Shown piece by piece: positions 17,566 to 27,200 of a stretch of 64,000 nucleotides of DNA. A program made the position numbers and the translations under genes. The first letter of the stretch is position 1. Every line of letters begins with the position of its first letter. The notes under the pieces were generated by a model. The model made no database searches, was not told the origin of the DNA, and saw only the letters and a program-made list of their open reading frames with translations. Source of the DNA: Pseudoflavitalea sp. G-6-1-2 (GTDB taxonomy: Bacteria; Bacteroidota; Bacteroidia; Chitinophagales; Chitinophagaceae); the NCBI RefSeq assembly GCF_012927185.1, contig NZ_JABBGB010000003.1:62001-126000 (forward strand). The letters run 5' to 3'.

Positions 17566-19635
17566 ATGACCAGTACAGATACTATGATGAAAGCCTATCG
17601 CCTCATGTGCACTGCAAAGGCGATGGCAGAAAAATATGAAGCCAACAGACAGGTTTGCAAATACGTTCACTCCACATCACGCGGACACGAAGCCATTCAG
17701 CTGGCCACCGCATTTCAGCTGCTTCCCTGCGATTTTGTGAGCCCGTATTATCGCGATGAGAGCATCTTGCTGGGCCTGGGTTTCACGCCGTTTCAGCTGA
17801 TGCTGCAACTGCTCGCCAAAGGCAACGATATCTTTACCGGAGGAAGAGAATATTACAGTCACCCCAACTACAGGGGCAACGATAAACCTACCATCATTCA
17901 CCAGAGCAGCGCCACCGGCATGCAGGCTATCCCTACTACCGGTCTCGCACAAGGTGTTCAGTACCTCGAAAAAATTCATGCTGAATCGCTCAAAACCGGC
18001 CCTGCAGGCGAACTGCCCGTAGTGATCTGCTCCCTCGGAGACGCCAGCGTTACCGAAGGTGAAGTGAGCGAAGCATTTCAATTCGCTGTACTGAAAAAGC
18101 TGCCCATCATTTATCTTGTTCAGGATAATAACTGGGGCATCTCCGTTAGTGCCGATGAAGCACGTGCCATGGATGCCTACGACTATGCCGGAGGATTTCC
18201 GGGCATGGGGCGTGTACGCATCGACGGTAGCAACTTCGAAGAGAGCTACGACAATATGCGCCGCATCATTCAATACGTTCGCCATCATCGCGAACCTTAT
18301 CTGGTGCAGGCGAAAGTGCCACTGCTCGGCCATCACACCAGCGGTGTAAGAAAAGAATTTTACCGCTCGCAGGACGACTGGGAGAAACATCTGCAGGATG
18401 ATCCCGGTCCAAAACTCCGTCAGCGTTTACTCCAGATCGGTATAAGCGAACAGGAATTGCTCGATATCGAAGATCAAACCCGCCAGTTTGTAGACAACCA
18501 GTTTGCGCAGGCGGTGCAGGCGCCCGATCCCGATCCGGCAACTGTTGCAGATCACGTTTTTGCTCCTACGCCTGTAACCGAAGAAAAGGGCAACAGAGCG
18601 GGTAATGGAAGCGGTGATAAGATCATGATGGTGGATGCCGCACTTTTCGCTATCCGTGAACTGATGGAAGATTTTCCCGATGCGGTACTCTATGGTCAGG
18701 ATGTAGGCCGCAGGCTGGGAGGGGTGTTCCGCGAAGCGGCCACACTCGCAGAACAGTTTGGAGATCATCGTGTTTTCAATACTGCCATCCAGGAAGCATA
18801 TATCATCGGATCAACTGTAGGCATGAGTGCGGTGGGCCTCAAACCCATCGTGGAAGTGCAGTTCGCAGATTATATTTACCCCGGACTGAACCAACTGGTT
18901 ACGGAAATCTCAAAATCGTCTTACCTTAGTTGTGGAAAGTTCCCTGTTCAGACTGTGATAAGAATTCCTATCGGCGCCTACGGAGGCGGAGGCCCTTACC
19001 ACAGCGGAAGCATTGAAACCACACTGTTATCTATAAAAGGCATCAAGATTGCCTATCCCTCCACCGCCGCAGATATGAAAGGACTGATGAAAGCGGCCTT
19101 CCTCGACCCCAATCCGGTTGTAATGCTCGAACACAAAGGATTATACTGGAGCAAGGTACCCGGAACAGAAGAAGCAAAGACTACTGAACCTTCACGAGAT
19201 TATGTTTTACCCTTCGGTAAAGGACAGATTGTAGCAACAGCAGATGCAGCAAGAACCGCTGAAGGAGATTCCTGTTGCATCATTACATACGGAATGGGTG
19301 TGTACTGGGCCAAAGCAGTAGCCAAACAGTTTGCCGGACGTGTGGAAGTAATCGATCTGCGTACATTATTCCCGCTCGACGAAGAACTGGTTTTCGAAAC
19401 AGTGAAGAAACACGGCAAATGCCTGGTGCTTACAGAAGAACAGCAAAACAATTCTTTTGCAGAAGCGCTCGCAGGCCGCATTTCAAAGAACTGTTTCCAA
19501 TGGCTCGATGCTCCGGTTGAAGTGTTGGGAGCAATGAACCTGCCTGCAGTACCCATGAATATGGTGCTCGAACAGGCGATGCTTCCGAACCCTCAAAAGG
19601 TTGCAAGCGTTATCCAACAGCTGCTCGAAAATTAG
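17566..19635 (+). CDS. Branched-chain 2-oxoacid dehydrogenase E1, fused alpha and beta subunits
   Basis: A 689-residue thiamine-diphosphate enzyme catalysing oxidative decarboxylation of branched-chain 2-oxoacids and transfer of the acyl group to lipoyl E2. The N-terminal half (about 1-330) is E1-alpha, with SRGHEAIQLATAFQL, the TPP/Mg motif GDASVTEGEVSEAF and QDNNWGISV. The C-terminal half (about 345-689) is E1-beta, with YGQDVGRRLGGVFREA, NTAIQEAYIIGSTVG and RIPIGAYGGGGPYHSG. Fusion of the two subunits is common in Bacteroidota. No E2 or E3 gene is adjacent. The ATG at 17566 is chosen because the upstream TTG overlaps the -7 box. Pyruvate or acetoin-type E1 activity is less likely but not excluded. 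Confidence 0.93.
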   Translation: MTSTDTMMKAYRLMCTAKAMAEKYEANRQVCKYVHSTSRGHEAIQLATAFQLLPCDFVSPYYRDESILLGLGFTPFQLMLQLLAKGNDIFTGGREYYSHPNYRGNDKPTIIHQSSATGMQAIPTTGLAQGVQYLEKIHAESLKTGPAGELPVVICSLGDASVTEGEVSEAFQFAVLKKLPIIYLVQDNNWGISVSADEARAMDAYDYAGGFPGMGRVRIDGSNFEESYDNMRRIIQYVRHHREPYLVQAKVPLLGHHTSGVRKEFYRSQDDWEKHLQDDPGPKLRQRLLQIGISEQELLDIEDQTRQFVDNQFAQAVQAPDPDPATVADHVFAPTPVTEEKGNRAGNGSGDKIMMVDAALFAIRELMEDFPDAVLYGQDVGRRLGGVFREAATLAEQFGDHRVFNTAIQEAYIIGSTVGMSAVGLKPIVEVQFADYIYPGLNQLVTEISKSSYLSCGKFPVQTVIRIPIGAYGGGGPYHSGSIETTLLSIKGIKIAYPSTAADMKGLMKAAFLDPNPVVMLEHKGLYWSKVPGTEEAKTTEPSRDYVLPFGKGQIVATADAARTAEGDSCCIITYGMGVYWAKAVAKQFAGRVEVIDLRTLFPLDEELVFETVKKHGKCLVLTEEQQNNSFAEALAGRISKNCFQWLDAPVEVLGAMNLPAVPMNMVLEQAMLPNPQKVASVIQQLLEN

Positions 19636-19762
19636 TGGCCCTGTAAATCAATGAGATAATACCCAATCAGTTGATACTGACTTGATAAGTATATTGTCAT
19701 TGGCTTGCATACATCCCCATCATTGGCCGCTTATAAAATTTTAACACTGCTGTTCGCATAAA

Positions 19763-19793
19763 AAGTACCTTATTTACGTAAAGTATCGTACTT
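19763..19793. repeat. Nested palindrome upstream of the transposase-derived gene
   Basis: AAGTAC (19763-19768) and GTACTT (19788-19793) flank the perfect 10-bp palindrome TTTACGTAAA (19773-19782) almost symmetrically, 16 bp before the start of the next gene. It could be an operator, for instance for the HTH protein encoded downstream, or a remnant of a transposon end. Confidence 0.45.
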
Positions 19794-19809
19794 AACCACT
19801 CTCGCCGCC

Positions 19810-20529
19810 ATGAAGAACAAATACCTGAAAGGTGCCCATCTTTCCGAAAGGAAGGTTCGGGAACTGATTAAACTATTTTGCGACGATCTGACTGCCACTC
19901 AGATTGCCAGCATCACAGGCATCAGCCGTATTACGGTGAACGCCTATTTCAAACTCATCAGAACACATATTGCCCGGTTCTGCGAAGAACGCAATCCGCT
20001 GCATGTATCCAATGGTACGTTGGCATTTATCCCTATGCATACTTCCAGCTCAGCAGTGGAATCGCCCGAAAGCAATTCCAGAAAACCGCTGTATGGTGTG
20101 TATGTAAAAGAAGGGATGGTGTTTTCGGACAGAATGCCCGACCTCGAAGCCAGCTGGCTTACAGACTGGTTGAAAGGACGCATTGAAGCAGGTTCCGAAA
20201 CCGTAGAAAAGTACCGCCTTCATCTTTACACCGGCATCGCAGATTTCAACAACATCAGACTGCACAGGCTCAACGGCCTTAACGGAAATATTATCAGCGG
20301 AAGGAATTCCGATGATGATATCGAAACATTCTGGGGTATGCTCAAATCGAGGCTGGTGAAGTTCCGCGGACTCAACGGAGGAACCCTGTACCTGCACGTA
20401 AAAGAAACTGAATTCAGATTCAATTATCGTTCGGCAGATATCTACGATATGCTGCTGAGCATATTGCATCAGCAACCCTTGCATACATCGAAACCAATGG
20501 TTGTAAGTGAAAGCATTCCGGGAAAATAA
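19810..20529 (+). CDS. IS1595-like transposase-derived protein without catalytic residues
   Basis: A 239-residue protein related to IS1595-family transposases. It keeps the N-terminal HTH-like part (LTATQIASITGISRITVNAY then FKLIRTHIARFCEERNP) and the C-terminal part (DDIETFWGMLKSRLVKFRGL, then YLHVKETEFRFNYRS). In active members the first catalytic Asp lies in a (D)ESYFG motif after the CEE region and the second in a VYTDGW-like motif; here these places read SNGTLAFIPMHTSS and LYTGIADF, so both Asp residues appear lost while the frame is intact. No terminal inverted repeats or target duplication were recognised around it. I infer a domesticated DNA-binding protein or a decaying transposase. 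Confidence 0.7.
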   Translation: MKNKYLKGAHLSERKVRELIKLFCDDLTATQIASITGISRITVNAYFKLIRTHIARFCEERNPLHVSNGTLAFIPMHTSSSAVESPESNSRKPLYGVYVKEGMVFSDRMPDLEASWLTDWLKGRIEAGSETVEKYRLHLYTGIADFNNIRLHRLNGLNGNIISGRNSDDDIETFWGMLKSRLVKFRGLNGGTLYLHVKETEFRFNYRSADIYDMLLSILHQQPLHTSKPMVVSESIPGK

Positions 20530-20567
20530 TATCGCGCAGCCTCCCGGTGTATCCGGTTGCGTCATTC

Positions 20568-20616
20568 GAATTTTCTCATGTGACTTCGCAGGTGGTTTCT
20601 ACCACCTGCTCTTTTC
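20568..20616 (+). repeat. Hairpin element, copy A (terminator-like)
   Basis: The 18 bases GAATTTTCTCATGTGACT are followed, after one extra T, by a perfect 9-bp hairpin with arms GCAGGTGGT and ACCACCTGC and loop TTCT (20588-20609), then TCTTTTC. It lies 39 bp after the stop of the transposase-derived gene and could terminate it. Identical to copy B apart from one inserted base and the tail. Confidence 0.8.
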
Positions 20617-20865
20617 ATAGTTCTGAACCTGCTTTTAGCTGTTTGACGGAATGAAATAACGGATTCACATATTTTAACCGCTTGCCGGTTTTATTTTATC
20701 GTTCTTGCATCACTGAACAGCTTTTGAACAACCTGCCTTATTCTTATTTACCTTATTCTTACTGTAACTTTTTACTTCGGTTATCCGTCGAAATAATTCT
20801 CCGGGGATTTCTTTTATGTTCCTCTTTTGCAACTCATCCCTGGATCACTAACATAGTTGCGAATA

Positions 20866-20914
20866 GAATTTTCTCATGTGACTCGCAGGTGGTTTCTACC
20901 ACCTGCTTTTTTTC
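20866..20914 (+). terminator. Hairpin element, copy B (strong terminator-like)
   Basis: The same 18-base block as copy A, followed by the same 9-bp stem and TTCT loop (20885-20906) and seven T, which makes a canonical rho-independent terminator. No recognised gene lies just upstream, so it may end an unannotated small RNA or act as an attenuator ahead of the AraC gene. Confidence 0.75.
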
Positions 20915-21002
20915 GGTATCCCTTTCCGACAGTTCGGCAACCCTCTCTGATGAATTCAGCCTCGTTAATGCCATGCTTCGGCGATTAATTGTATTTTGTT
21001 GT

Positions 21003-22106
21003 ATGACTCCGCTGATGCAACTCATCTTATGGATCTGCCTCGTGGCTGCCGGTCAGGGTATTCTGATTGGCATAGTGATTCTGCGTGGCCGCCAGAGCCA
21101 GCCCGCAGGGCGTTTGCTCGGATGGCTCATCACCGGGTTTGCACTGGCCATGGCCAGCTTTGTTCTCAACATGACTATCCGGAGCACAACATGGTATCCC
21201 GGCCCTGTTCTCACCTGGGCCATCGCTGCTTTCTTCGGACCATTGCTGCTGATGTTCGTTCGCGGCATCACAGGTTTTTCTTTCAGGCTTCCTTTTCATT
21301 ACTGGCATTTTATTCCAGCTCTTTTTTACATCGCCGAAGTGTTGATGTATTGGATAGGAGGGAAGCAGATGATCCTGCTCACCAATCTGCAGATGGCGCT
21401 GCCTGCCAACTTCATATTGCTCGGATATGTGATCACTGCTTTGCTGCACCTGAAATATTACACGGGTAAAGTAGTGCAGTTCAATCCACAACAGAACAAT
21501 GCATTGGTGAACACGCGAAAGCTGCTGATTTTCTTTGGGCTTTATGCATTCAGCCTTCTGGCATTTCTGATTTGCGTGATAGTGAAATCTACTGCGGGCA
21601 TCTACATCACTATTCTTATCAAGGTGCTGCTCACGCTCGCCATCTATTACCTGAGTTATGCAAAACTGCGCATTGGTTATCAGTTGGCCGTGAGAGAAGA
21701 TGTGTTGCCAAAAGAAAAATACAAGACAACTACACTCAGCATCGAAACTGCCGACTATATTCTCAAGCGACTGAAGCGCGTGATGCAGGAAGAAAAACTT
21801 TTCCTGAGCCCCAGTCTCAAACTGAAAGAAGTGGCAGACAAGCTGGGTACATCTACCCATCATTTATCGCGCGTGATCAACGAACGGCTCGCACTCAGCT
21901 TTCCCGATTACATCAATTGCTGCAGGGTGGAAGCAGCGCAGCAGCTCCTGCTGTCCGATCACACCATTACCATCGAGGCCATTGGCCAGCGTTCGGGCTT
22001 CCGCAACAAGACTTCTTTCAACAATGCTTTCCGCAAATTCACGCAGCAAACCCCTTCCCAGTTCAGGGCCGCAGGTGGCCAGCAAGCTTCACATGCCGAT
22101 CAGTAG
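21003..22106 (+). CDS. Membrane-anchored AraC-family transcriptional regulator
   Basis: A 367-residue regulator. The N-terminal half carries about six or seven hydrophobic segments (for example LILWICLVAAGQGILIGIVI and WAIAAFFGPLLLMFV). The C-terminal AraC HTH pair (about 255-360) shows LKLKEVADKLGTSTHHLSRV and IEAIGQRSGFRNKTSFNNAF followed by FTQQTPSQFR. Such membrane-bound AraC proteins are common in Bacteroidota; they probably sense a membrane or extracellular cue. The start is set at 21003, with 20973 (ten codons upstream) as an alternative; a longer extension to 20682 would cross a strong terminator. A target may be the adjacent LytTR genes, but this is a guess. Confidence 0.88.
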   Translation: MTPLMQLILWICLVAAGQGILIGIVILRGRQSQPAGRLLGWLITGFALAMASFVLNMTIRSTTWYPGPVLTWAIAAFFGPLLLMFVRGITGFSFRLPFHYWHFIPALFYIAEVLMYWIGGKQMILLTNLQMALPANFILLGYVITALLHLKYYTGKVVQFNPQQNNALVNTRKLLIFFGLYAFSLLAFLICVIVKSTAGIYITILIKVLLTLAIYYLSYAKLRIGYQLAVREDVLPKEKYKTTTLSIETADYILKRLKRVMQEEKLFLSPSLKLKEVADKLGTSTHHLSRVINERLALSFPDYINCCRVEAAQQLLLSDHTITIEAIGQRSGFRNKTSFNNAFRKFTQQTPSQFRAAGGQQASHADQ

Positions 22107-22209
22107 CGTTTACTGATGTAAAGAATGATCATACTGTACAGCTTTGATGCCATGAAACAGCGGAATTGCCTGTCTGTATTCCGACATTTATTCATCAAAA
22201 CTCAGTCAT

Positions 22210-22626
22210 ATGCATCAATCTATTCTGGAATGTGAGCATGGAATGTTTGTTACTTCCAATGATCAGAACAACAGTCAACTGTCTGTAGTAAAACAAAGGT
22301 TTCTGGTAAAAAGAGGGCAGCAGCTGATATCGCTGCCTACTTCGGAGATCCTGTATTTCTATTCGAGAGAGAAGGTGAGTTTTGCACACACCATTGATAA
22401 CAAAGAATTTGTAATTCCTTTCACCATCGAGCAGATCAGCATGATGGTTTGCGGGGATCATTTCTTCCGCGTAAGCCGTCGGCATGTGATCTGTCATCAG
22501 GCCATTCATCGTGTACTCGTTTGGTTCAACGGAAAGCTGAAACTCGAAATCAGGGCCGCGGTGCCGGAAGAAGTGATCATCAGCCGTGACCGGGTGCACA
22601 ATTTCCGCATCTGGATGGGCGAATAA
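22210..22626 (+). CDS. Free-standing LytTR DNA-binding domain protein, copy 1
   Basis: A 138-residue protein that is almost only a LytTR domain (about residues 28-138): RFLVKRGQQLISLPTSEILYF begins the domain (given here as RFLVKRGQQ and ISLPTSEILYF), and FFRVSRRHVICHQAIHRV and KLKLEIRAAVPEEVIISRDR are conserved beta and recognition elements. There is no receiver domain, so it is not a classical response regulator. It is followed 109 bp later by a paralogue of the same layout. It probably binds direct repeats upstream of target promoters; targets are unknown. Confidence 0.88.
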   Translation: MHQSILECEHGMFVTSNDQNNSQLSVVKQRFLVKRGQQLISLPTSEILYFYSREKVSFAHTIDNKEFVIPFTIEQISMMVCGDHFFRVSRRHVICHQAIHRVLVWFNGKLKLEIRAAVPEEVIISRDRVHNFRIWMGE

Positions 22627-22735
22627 GGCGACCGGGATCGCATATTCATGTGATTTTGCCCCAACGGTACCCGCAGTTGGGAACGAAGGTTGCATTTTTG
22701 CTGTCAGGTAAACGTTTAACCACAAATCATCAACC

Positions 22736-23185
22736 ATGAATGCAACCCATGCAGCAATGCAACAACTGAATCAACCACTGTCCGGGCAGGATCAGGCCTG
22801 GCAGGAAATTCTGCGGGACTCTTTCCCCGGCAATGCCAATCCCGTTTACAAAAACAGGTTCCTGGTGAAGAAAGGACAACAACTGATCTCACTACCGGTG
22901 CAGAGTATCCGATATTTCTTTCTCCGCGATAAACTCACTTTTGCGCGGATGACAGACAACAAAGACCATATTCTCGGCTTCTCCATCACCGACCTGGAAA
23001 AGCTGATCTGTCCGGTTACCTTCTTTCGCGTAAGCAGGCAATTCATTATCAGTCACGAAAGCATTGTGAAAGTAATGATGAGCACACACGGCAAACTAAA
23101 AGTAGAAGTACAGCCCGGCTTCTCAGAACAGATCGTTATCAGCCGCGAGCGCGTACCTGCTTTCAGAACATGGCTGGGAGAATAA
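22736..23185 (+). CDS. Free-standing LytTR DNA-binding domain protein, copy 2
   Basis: A 149-residue paralogue of the preceding gene with a slightly longer N-terminus and no receiver domain. Shared segments include NRFLVKKGQQLISLPVQSI, FFRVSRQFIISHESIVKV and QIVISRERVPAFRTWLGE. The pair is a tandem duplication followed by divergence. The intergenic region has an inverted repeat CCCAAC/GTTGGG near 22660-22682 and a TGATTTTG sequence at 22651, which may belong to its promoter. Function beyond DNA binding is unknown; regulation of each other or of the AraC gene is possible. Confidence 0.88.
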   Translation: MNATHAAMQQLNQPLSGQDQAWQEILRDSFPGNANPVYKNRFLVKKGQQLISLPVQSIRYFFLRDKLTFARMTDNKDHILGFSITDLEKLICPVTFFRVSRQFIISHESIVKVMMSTHGKLKVEVQPGFSEQIVISRERVPAFRTWLGE

Positions 23186-23350
23186 CAATCCCTCTGCATC
23201 TCCCGCCAGCCCACACCCCGGAAATAAATCCGCTTCTCAGTTCAAACCTTAGCCAGCCCGGATAGCTTATTTGTTCATTGAGCAGTAAACCGGTTGCTTC
23301 TCCGATGCAGCCCTGTTCATTTTATTGTCAGATAGTTCTAAAATCAGTTT

Positions 23351-24133
23351 ATGTACAAACCAATTCAGATGTGGATGCTGTTGCTGACTGCAGCAACATG
23401 CCTCGCAGTATCCTGCAGTAAATCGAAGCAGGAAGATCCGGAAACCAGAAAGCCGGTGGCCGGGCAGCTTGCCGTTGTTTTCGATAACAAGACCATTCCT
23501 TTCAGTCTCATCGATTCGGGCTATGTGGTATTGAGGAAGGATGGAAATCAGTTGCCCTATATCAAAAAGTTCATCAAGGAAAAAGATAAGCTGCAAATAA
23601 CCATCGACGATCTTACACCAGGCAACTACACGGCATCGCTGTATGTTGATGCGCATCTCGAAGACAATAACAAAGTGATCTACCGCGAATACAGGATGGA
23701 TAAACAATTCAAAGCAGGTAATGATGGCATTGAAGTATCCGGCCCAACCACTTCATGGAAAAAAGACTGGAAGCCGCATGTGGTGTTCACCAACGAAACC
23801 AAAGAATTCTATGCCTATGTTCCGCTGATTGGAGAAGATCCTACTTTCGAGATCATCCGCAACAATAAAAAGTGGACGTACTTCTATATCGAACGTGCTG
23901 CACATGAACGCAAAGGAGCAACCAATAAACTGCTATCTGGATTCAGTTACCAATGCAGTGATTGTTTTGGTAATAGCGAATACCTCTACAACAAAACTGC
24001 CTTCAAAAACTGGTCAACGGAATTGGCAAATTATTCATGGAATAATGGCGTGATCGTGTTCATGATAATGGACCAGGAAACCGGCGAAGACATCCAGTAT
24101 CCCTATGTTTTCGACCGCCCTGACCTGCAATAA
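23351..24133 (+). CDS. Hypothetical lipoprotein
   Basis: A 260-residue protein with a lipoprotein signal (CLAVSC, Cys22) and an acidic or basic linker SKSKQEDPETRKP. An N-terminal beta domain (about 35-125) has a pattern like PGNYTASLYVDA, typical of Ig-like or carboxypeptidase-regulatory folds; the C-terminal part contains a CSDC motif (YQCSDCFG). I do not recognise a family. It has no operon partner: about 165 bp of noncoding DNA on each side. Confidence 0.75.
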   Translation: MYKPIQMWMLLLTAATCLAVSCSKSKQEDPETRKPVAGQLAVVFDNKTIPFSLIDSGYVVLRKDGNQLPYIKKFIKEKDKLQITIDDLTPGNYTASLYVDAHLEDNNKVIYREYRMDKQFKAGNDGIEVSGPTTSWKKDWKPHVVFTNETKEFYAYVPLIGEDPTFEIIRNNKKWTYFYIERAAHERKGATNKLLSGFSYQCSDCFGNSEYLYNKTAFKNWSTELANYSWNNGVIVFMIMDQETGEDIQYPYVFDRPDLQ

Positions 24134-24294
24134 TTAACCCGCACATACAAATGTTAGTACGCAAAATATATTGAACAAATCAACGGTATTTTGATGTTTT
24201 TGTTGTATTTTTAGACAGTTGCTTGCCCGCTTTTTAAGATTTATTTTATTAAGCGCGTTTATTATTAGATAATTTCCAAAACTAATTTTCAACG

Positions 24295-27200
24295 ATGGCA
24301 AGCAACCAGGGTTTATACCATCCCTCCTTTGAGCGTGATGCCTGTGGTATCGGTTTTGTGGCCAATATCAAAGGTTCTAAATCTCATCAACACATCTCCG
24401 ATGCCTTAACTGTTCTCGAAAACATGGAACATCGCGGCGCCTGCGGTTGCGAAAGCAATACCGGCGACGGTGCAGGTATCATGATTCAGACACCCCATGA
24501 ATTTTTCTTCGACGAATGCATTCGGCTCGGCGTTCCGCTTCCTCCGTTCGGCAGATATGGAGTGGGTGTGATTTTCTTCCCGCGCGAAATTCGTCTGCGC
24601 GAAGAGTGCCGCGATATTTTCAATCGTGCCGCCGAAAAACTCGGACTGGAAATTCTCGCCTATCGCAAAGTGCCCGTAAACCCGGAGGGGATCGGCGCTA
24701 CAGCGCTCAGCGTTGAACCCGAAATGGAACAGGTGTTCATCGCTTGTCCCGATCATATCAACAACCCTGAAGAATTCGAAAGAAAACTTTTTGTGCTGCG
24801 CAACTATGCCACACACGTAATCAATAATACAGTGAAGCGCGATGCCATCGGTTTCTACATCGCCAGCATGAGTTATAAAACCGTTGTGTACAAAGGTCAG
24901 CTCACCAGCGGACAGGTTCGCAACTATTTTCCCGATCTCAGCAACAAGCGTGTGGTAAGCGCCTTCGGCCTTGTTCACTCACGCTTCGCCACCAATACCT
25001 TCCCCAGCTGGAAACTGGCGCAGCCATTCCGTTTCATCGCTCATAACGGTGAGATCAATACGCTGCAGGGTAACCTCAACTGGTTGAAGACCTCAGAGAA
25101 AGGCTTCACCTCCGGTTTGTTCACCAAAGAAGAAATGGAGATGCTGCTGCCCATCGTTACCGAAGGTCAGTCGGACTCTGCCTGCCTCGATAATATGATA
25201 GAGCTGCTCACGCTCTCCGGCCGCTCCCTTCCGCATGTGATGATGATGCTCATCCCCGAAGCATGGGATGGCAACGAAGACATGGACCCCGTGAAAAAAG
25301 CTTTCTACGAATTCCACGCCTCCATGATGGAGCCCTGGGACGGTCCCGCTTCGATCTCTTTCACCGACGGAAAAATTATCGGCGCAACGCTCGACAGAAA
25401 CGGACTGCGCCCTTCGCGCTACTGCGTTACCACCGACGATCGCGTGATAATGGCATCCGAAACCGGCGCACTGCCTGTGCATCCCACACTGATTAAAGAA
25501 AAAGGAAGATTGCAGCCCGGCAAAATGTTCGTAGTGGACATGGAGCAGGGAAGAATCATCAGCGACGACGAACTGAAAGGAAATATCTGCGGACAAAAAC
25601 CATACGCAGAATGGCTCAATAAATACAAGATCCGTCTCAACGAACTGCCCGAACCGCGCGTGATGTTCACGCATCTCGAACGCGAGCAGGTGTTCAAATA
25701 CCAGAAAGCATTTGGCTATTCAACGGAAGATCTCGAAACCATCATTGCACCGATGGCACTCGATGGCAAAGAGCCCATCGGCTCTATGGGAACCGATGTG
25801 CCGCTCGCTGTACTCAGCGATCAGCCGCAGCATCTCAGCGCTTATTTCAAGCAGCTGTTTGCGCAGGTTACCAATCCGCCTATCGATCCTATCCGCGAAA
25901 GAATGGTGATGAGTCTCGCCACTTTCGTTGGAAACAACGGAAATCTGTTGCAGGAAGAACCGCTCAGCTGCCACACTGTTGCGCTCAAACATCCTGTACT
26001 TACCAATCACGAACTGGAGAAGATACGCAGTATCGATACGGGCATCTTTCAGGCAAAAACATTGCAGTGTTATTTCCGTGCAGACGGAAAACCCGGCAGG
26101 CTGAAATCTGCGCTGGATCGTATTTGCCGCTATGCAGTGGATGCTGTGGAAGATGGATTTGAAGTGCTGATACTGCAGGATCGTGCCATCGATTCCGATC
26201 ACGCACCGATCCCTTCATTACTGGCTACTGCGGCTGTACATCATCATCTTATCAGAAAAGGATTGCGCGGTCAGGTGGGCATTGTGGTAGAAGCCGGAGA
26301 TGTTTGGGAAGTGCATCACTTCGCTTGTCTGCTTGGATTCGGCGCTACTGCCATCAATCCATATCTCGCACTCAGCTCTATCCGCGATCTGAAACTGAGT
26401 GGCAAACTCGAATCTGCGCAGGATCCAGAACAGCTCAAGAAGAACTACATCAAAGCTGTGAATGAAGGACTGCTGAAAGTGTTCTCCAAAATGGGGATTT
26501 CCACTTTGCAATCTTATCAGGGTGCGCAGATATTCGAGATCATCGGCATCAATCACGAAGTGGTAGATAAATATTTCAGTGGTGCAACCAGCCGTATCGA
26601 AGGCATGGGCCTCGATGAAATTGCGAAAGAGACTTTGGCGAAACATTATTTCGCGTTCAGCAAAAAGAATATTCCGGTAGACAGGCTGATGGTAGGTGGT
26701 GTGTATCAGTGGAAACGTAAAGGTGAATTCCATCTTTTCAATCCGCAGACCATTCACCTGCTGCAGTACTCCACAAGGATGAACGATTACAATACTTTCA
26801 GAAAATATTCGAAGCTGGTAAACGATCAGGCAGAGAAAGCTGCTACGTTGAGAGGACTGTTCCGGTTCAAAAAGAATCGTCCATCCATAGCAATCGATGA
26901 AGTTGAACCGGCAGAAAATATCTATCGCAGATTTGCGACCGGTGCAATGAGCTTCGGCTCTATTTCATGGGAAGCCCATACCACACTGGCTGTTGCCATG
27001 AACCGACTTGGTGGAAAAAGCAATACAGGAGAAGGAGGGGAAGATGAAAGCAGGTATCGGCCATTAGCCAATGGCGATAGCATGCGAAGCGCTATCAAGC
27101 AGGTGGCGTCGGCACGTTTCGGTGTAACCAGCTACTATCTCACAGAGGCCGATGAACTGCAGATAAAGATGGCGCAGGGAGCGAAGCCGGGAGAAGGCGG

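Larger units (their letters stand above)
20530..21002. other. 473-bp intergenic region with two copies of a hairpin element
   Basis: No convincing gene lies here; an open frame continuous with the AraC gene runs through it but crosses two terminator-like hairpins. Two near-identical 49-bp elements (20568-20616 and 20866-20914) are annotated separately. Between them is AT-rich DNA with a short direct repeat CCTTATTCTTA around 20737-20761. Confidence 0.6.

Noticed and set aside
19636-20616. Intact insertion sequence around the transposase-derived gene
   Set aside because: No terminal inverted repeat pair or target-site duplication was found, and catalytic residues are missing, so a mobile element was not called.
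20682-21002. N-terminal extension of the AraC regulator by about 107 codons
   Set aside because: It would cross a canonical terminator (20885-20913) and is not like other AraC N-termini; the predicted membrane domain starts at 21003.
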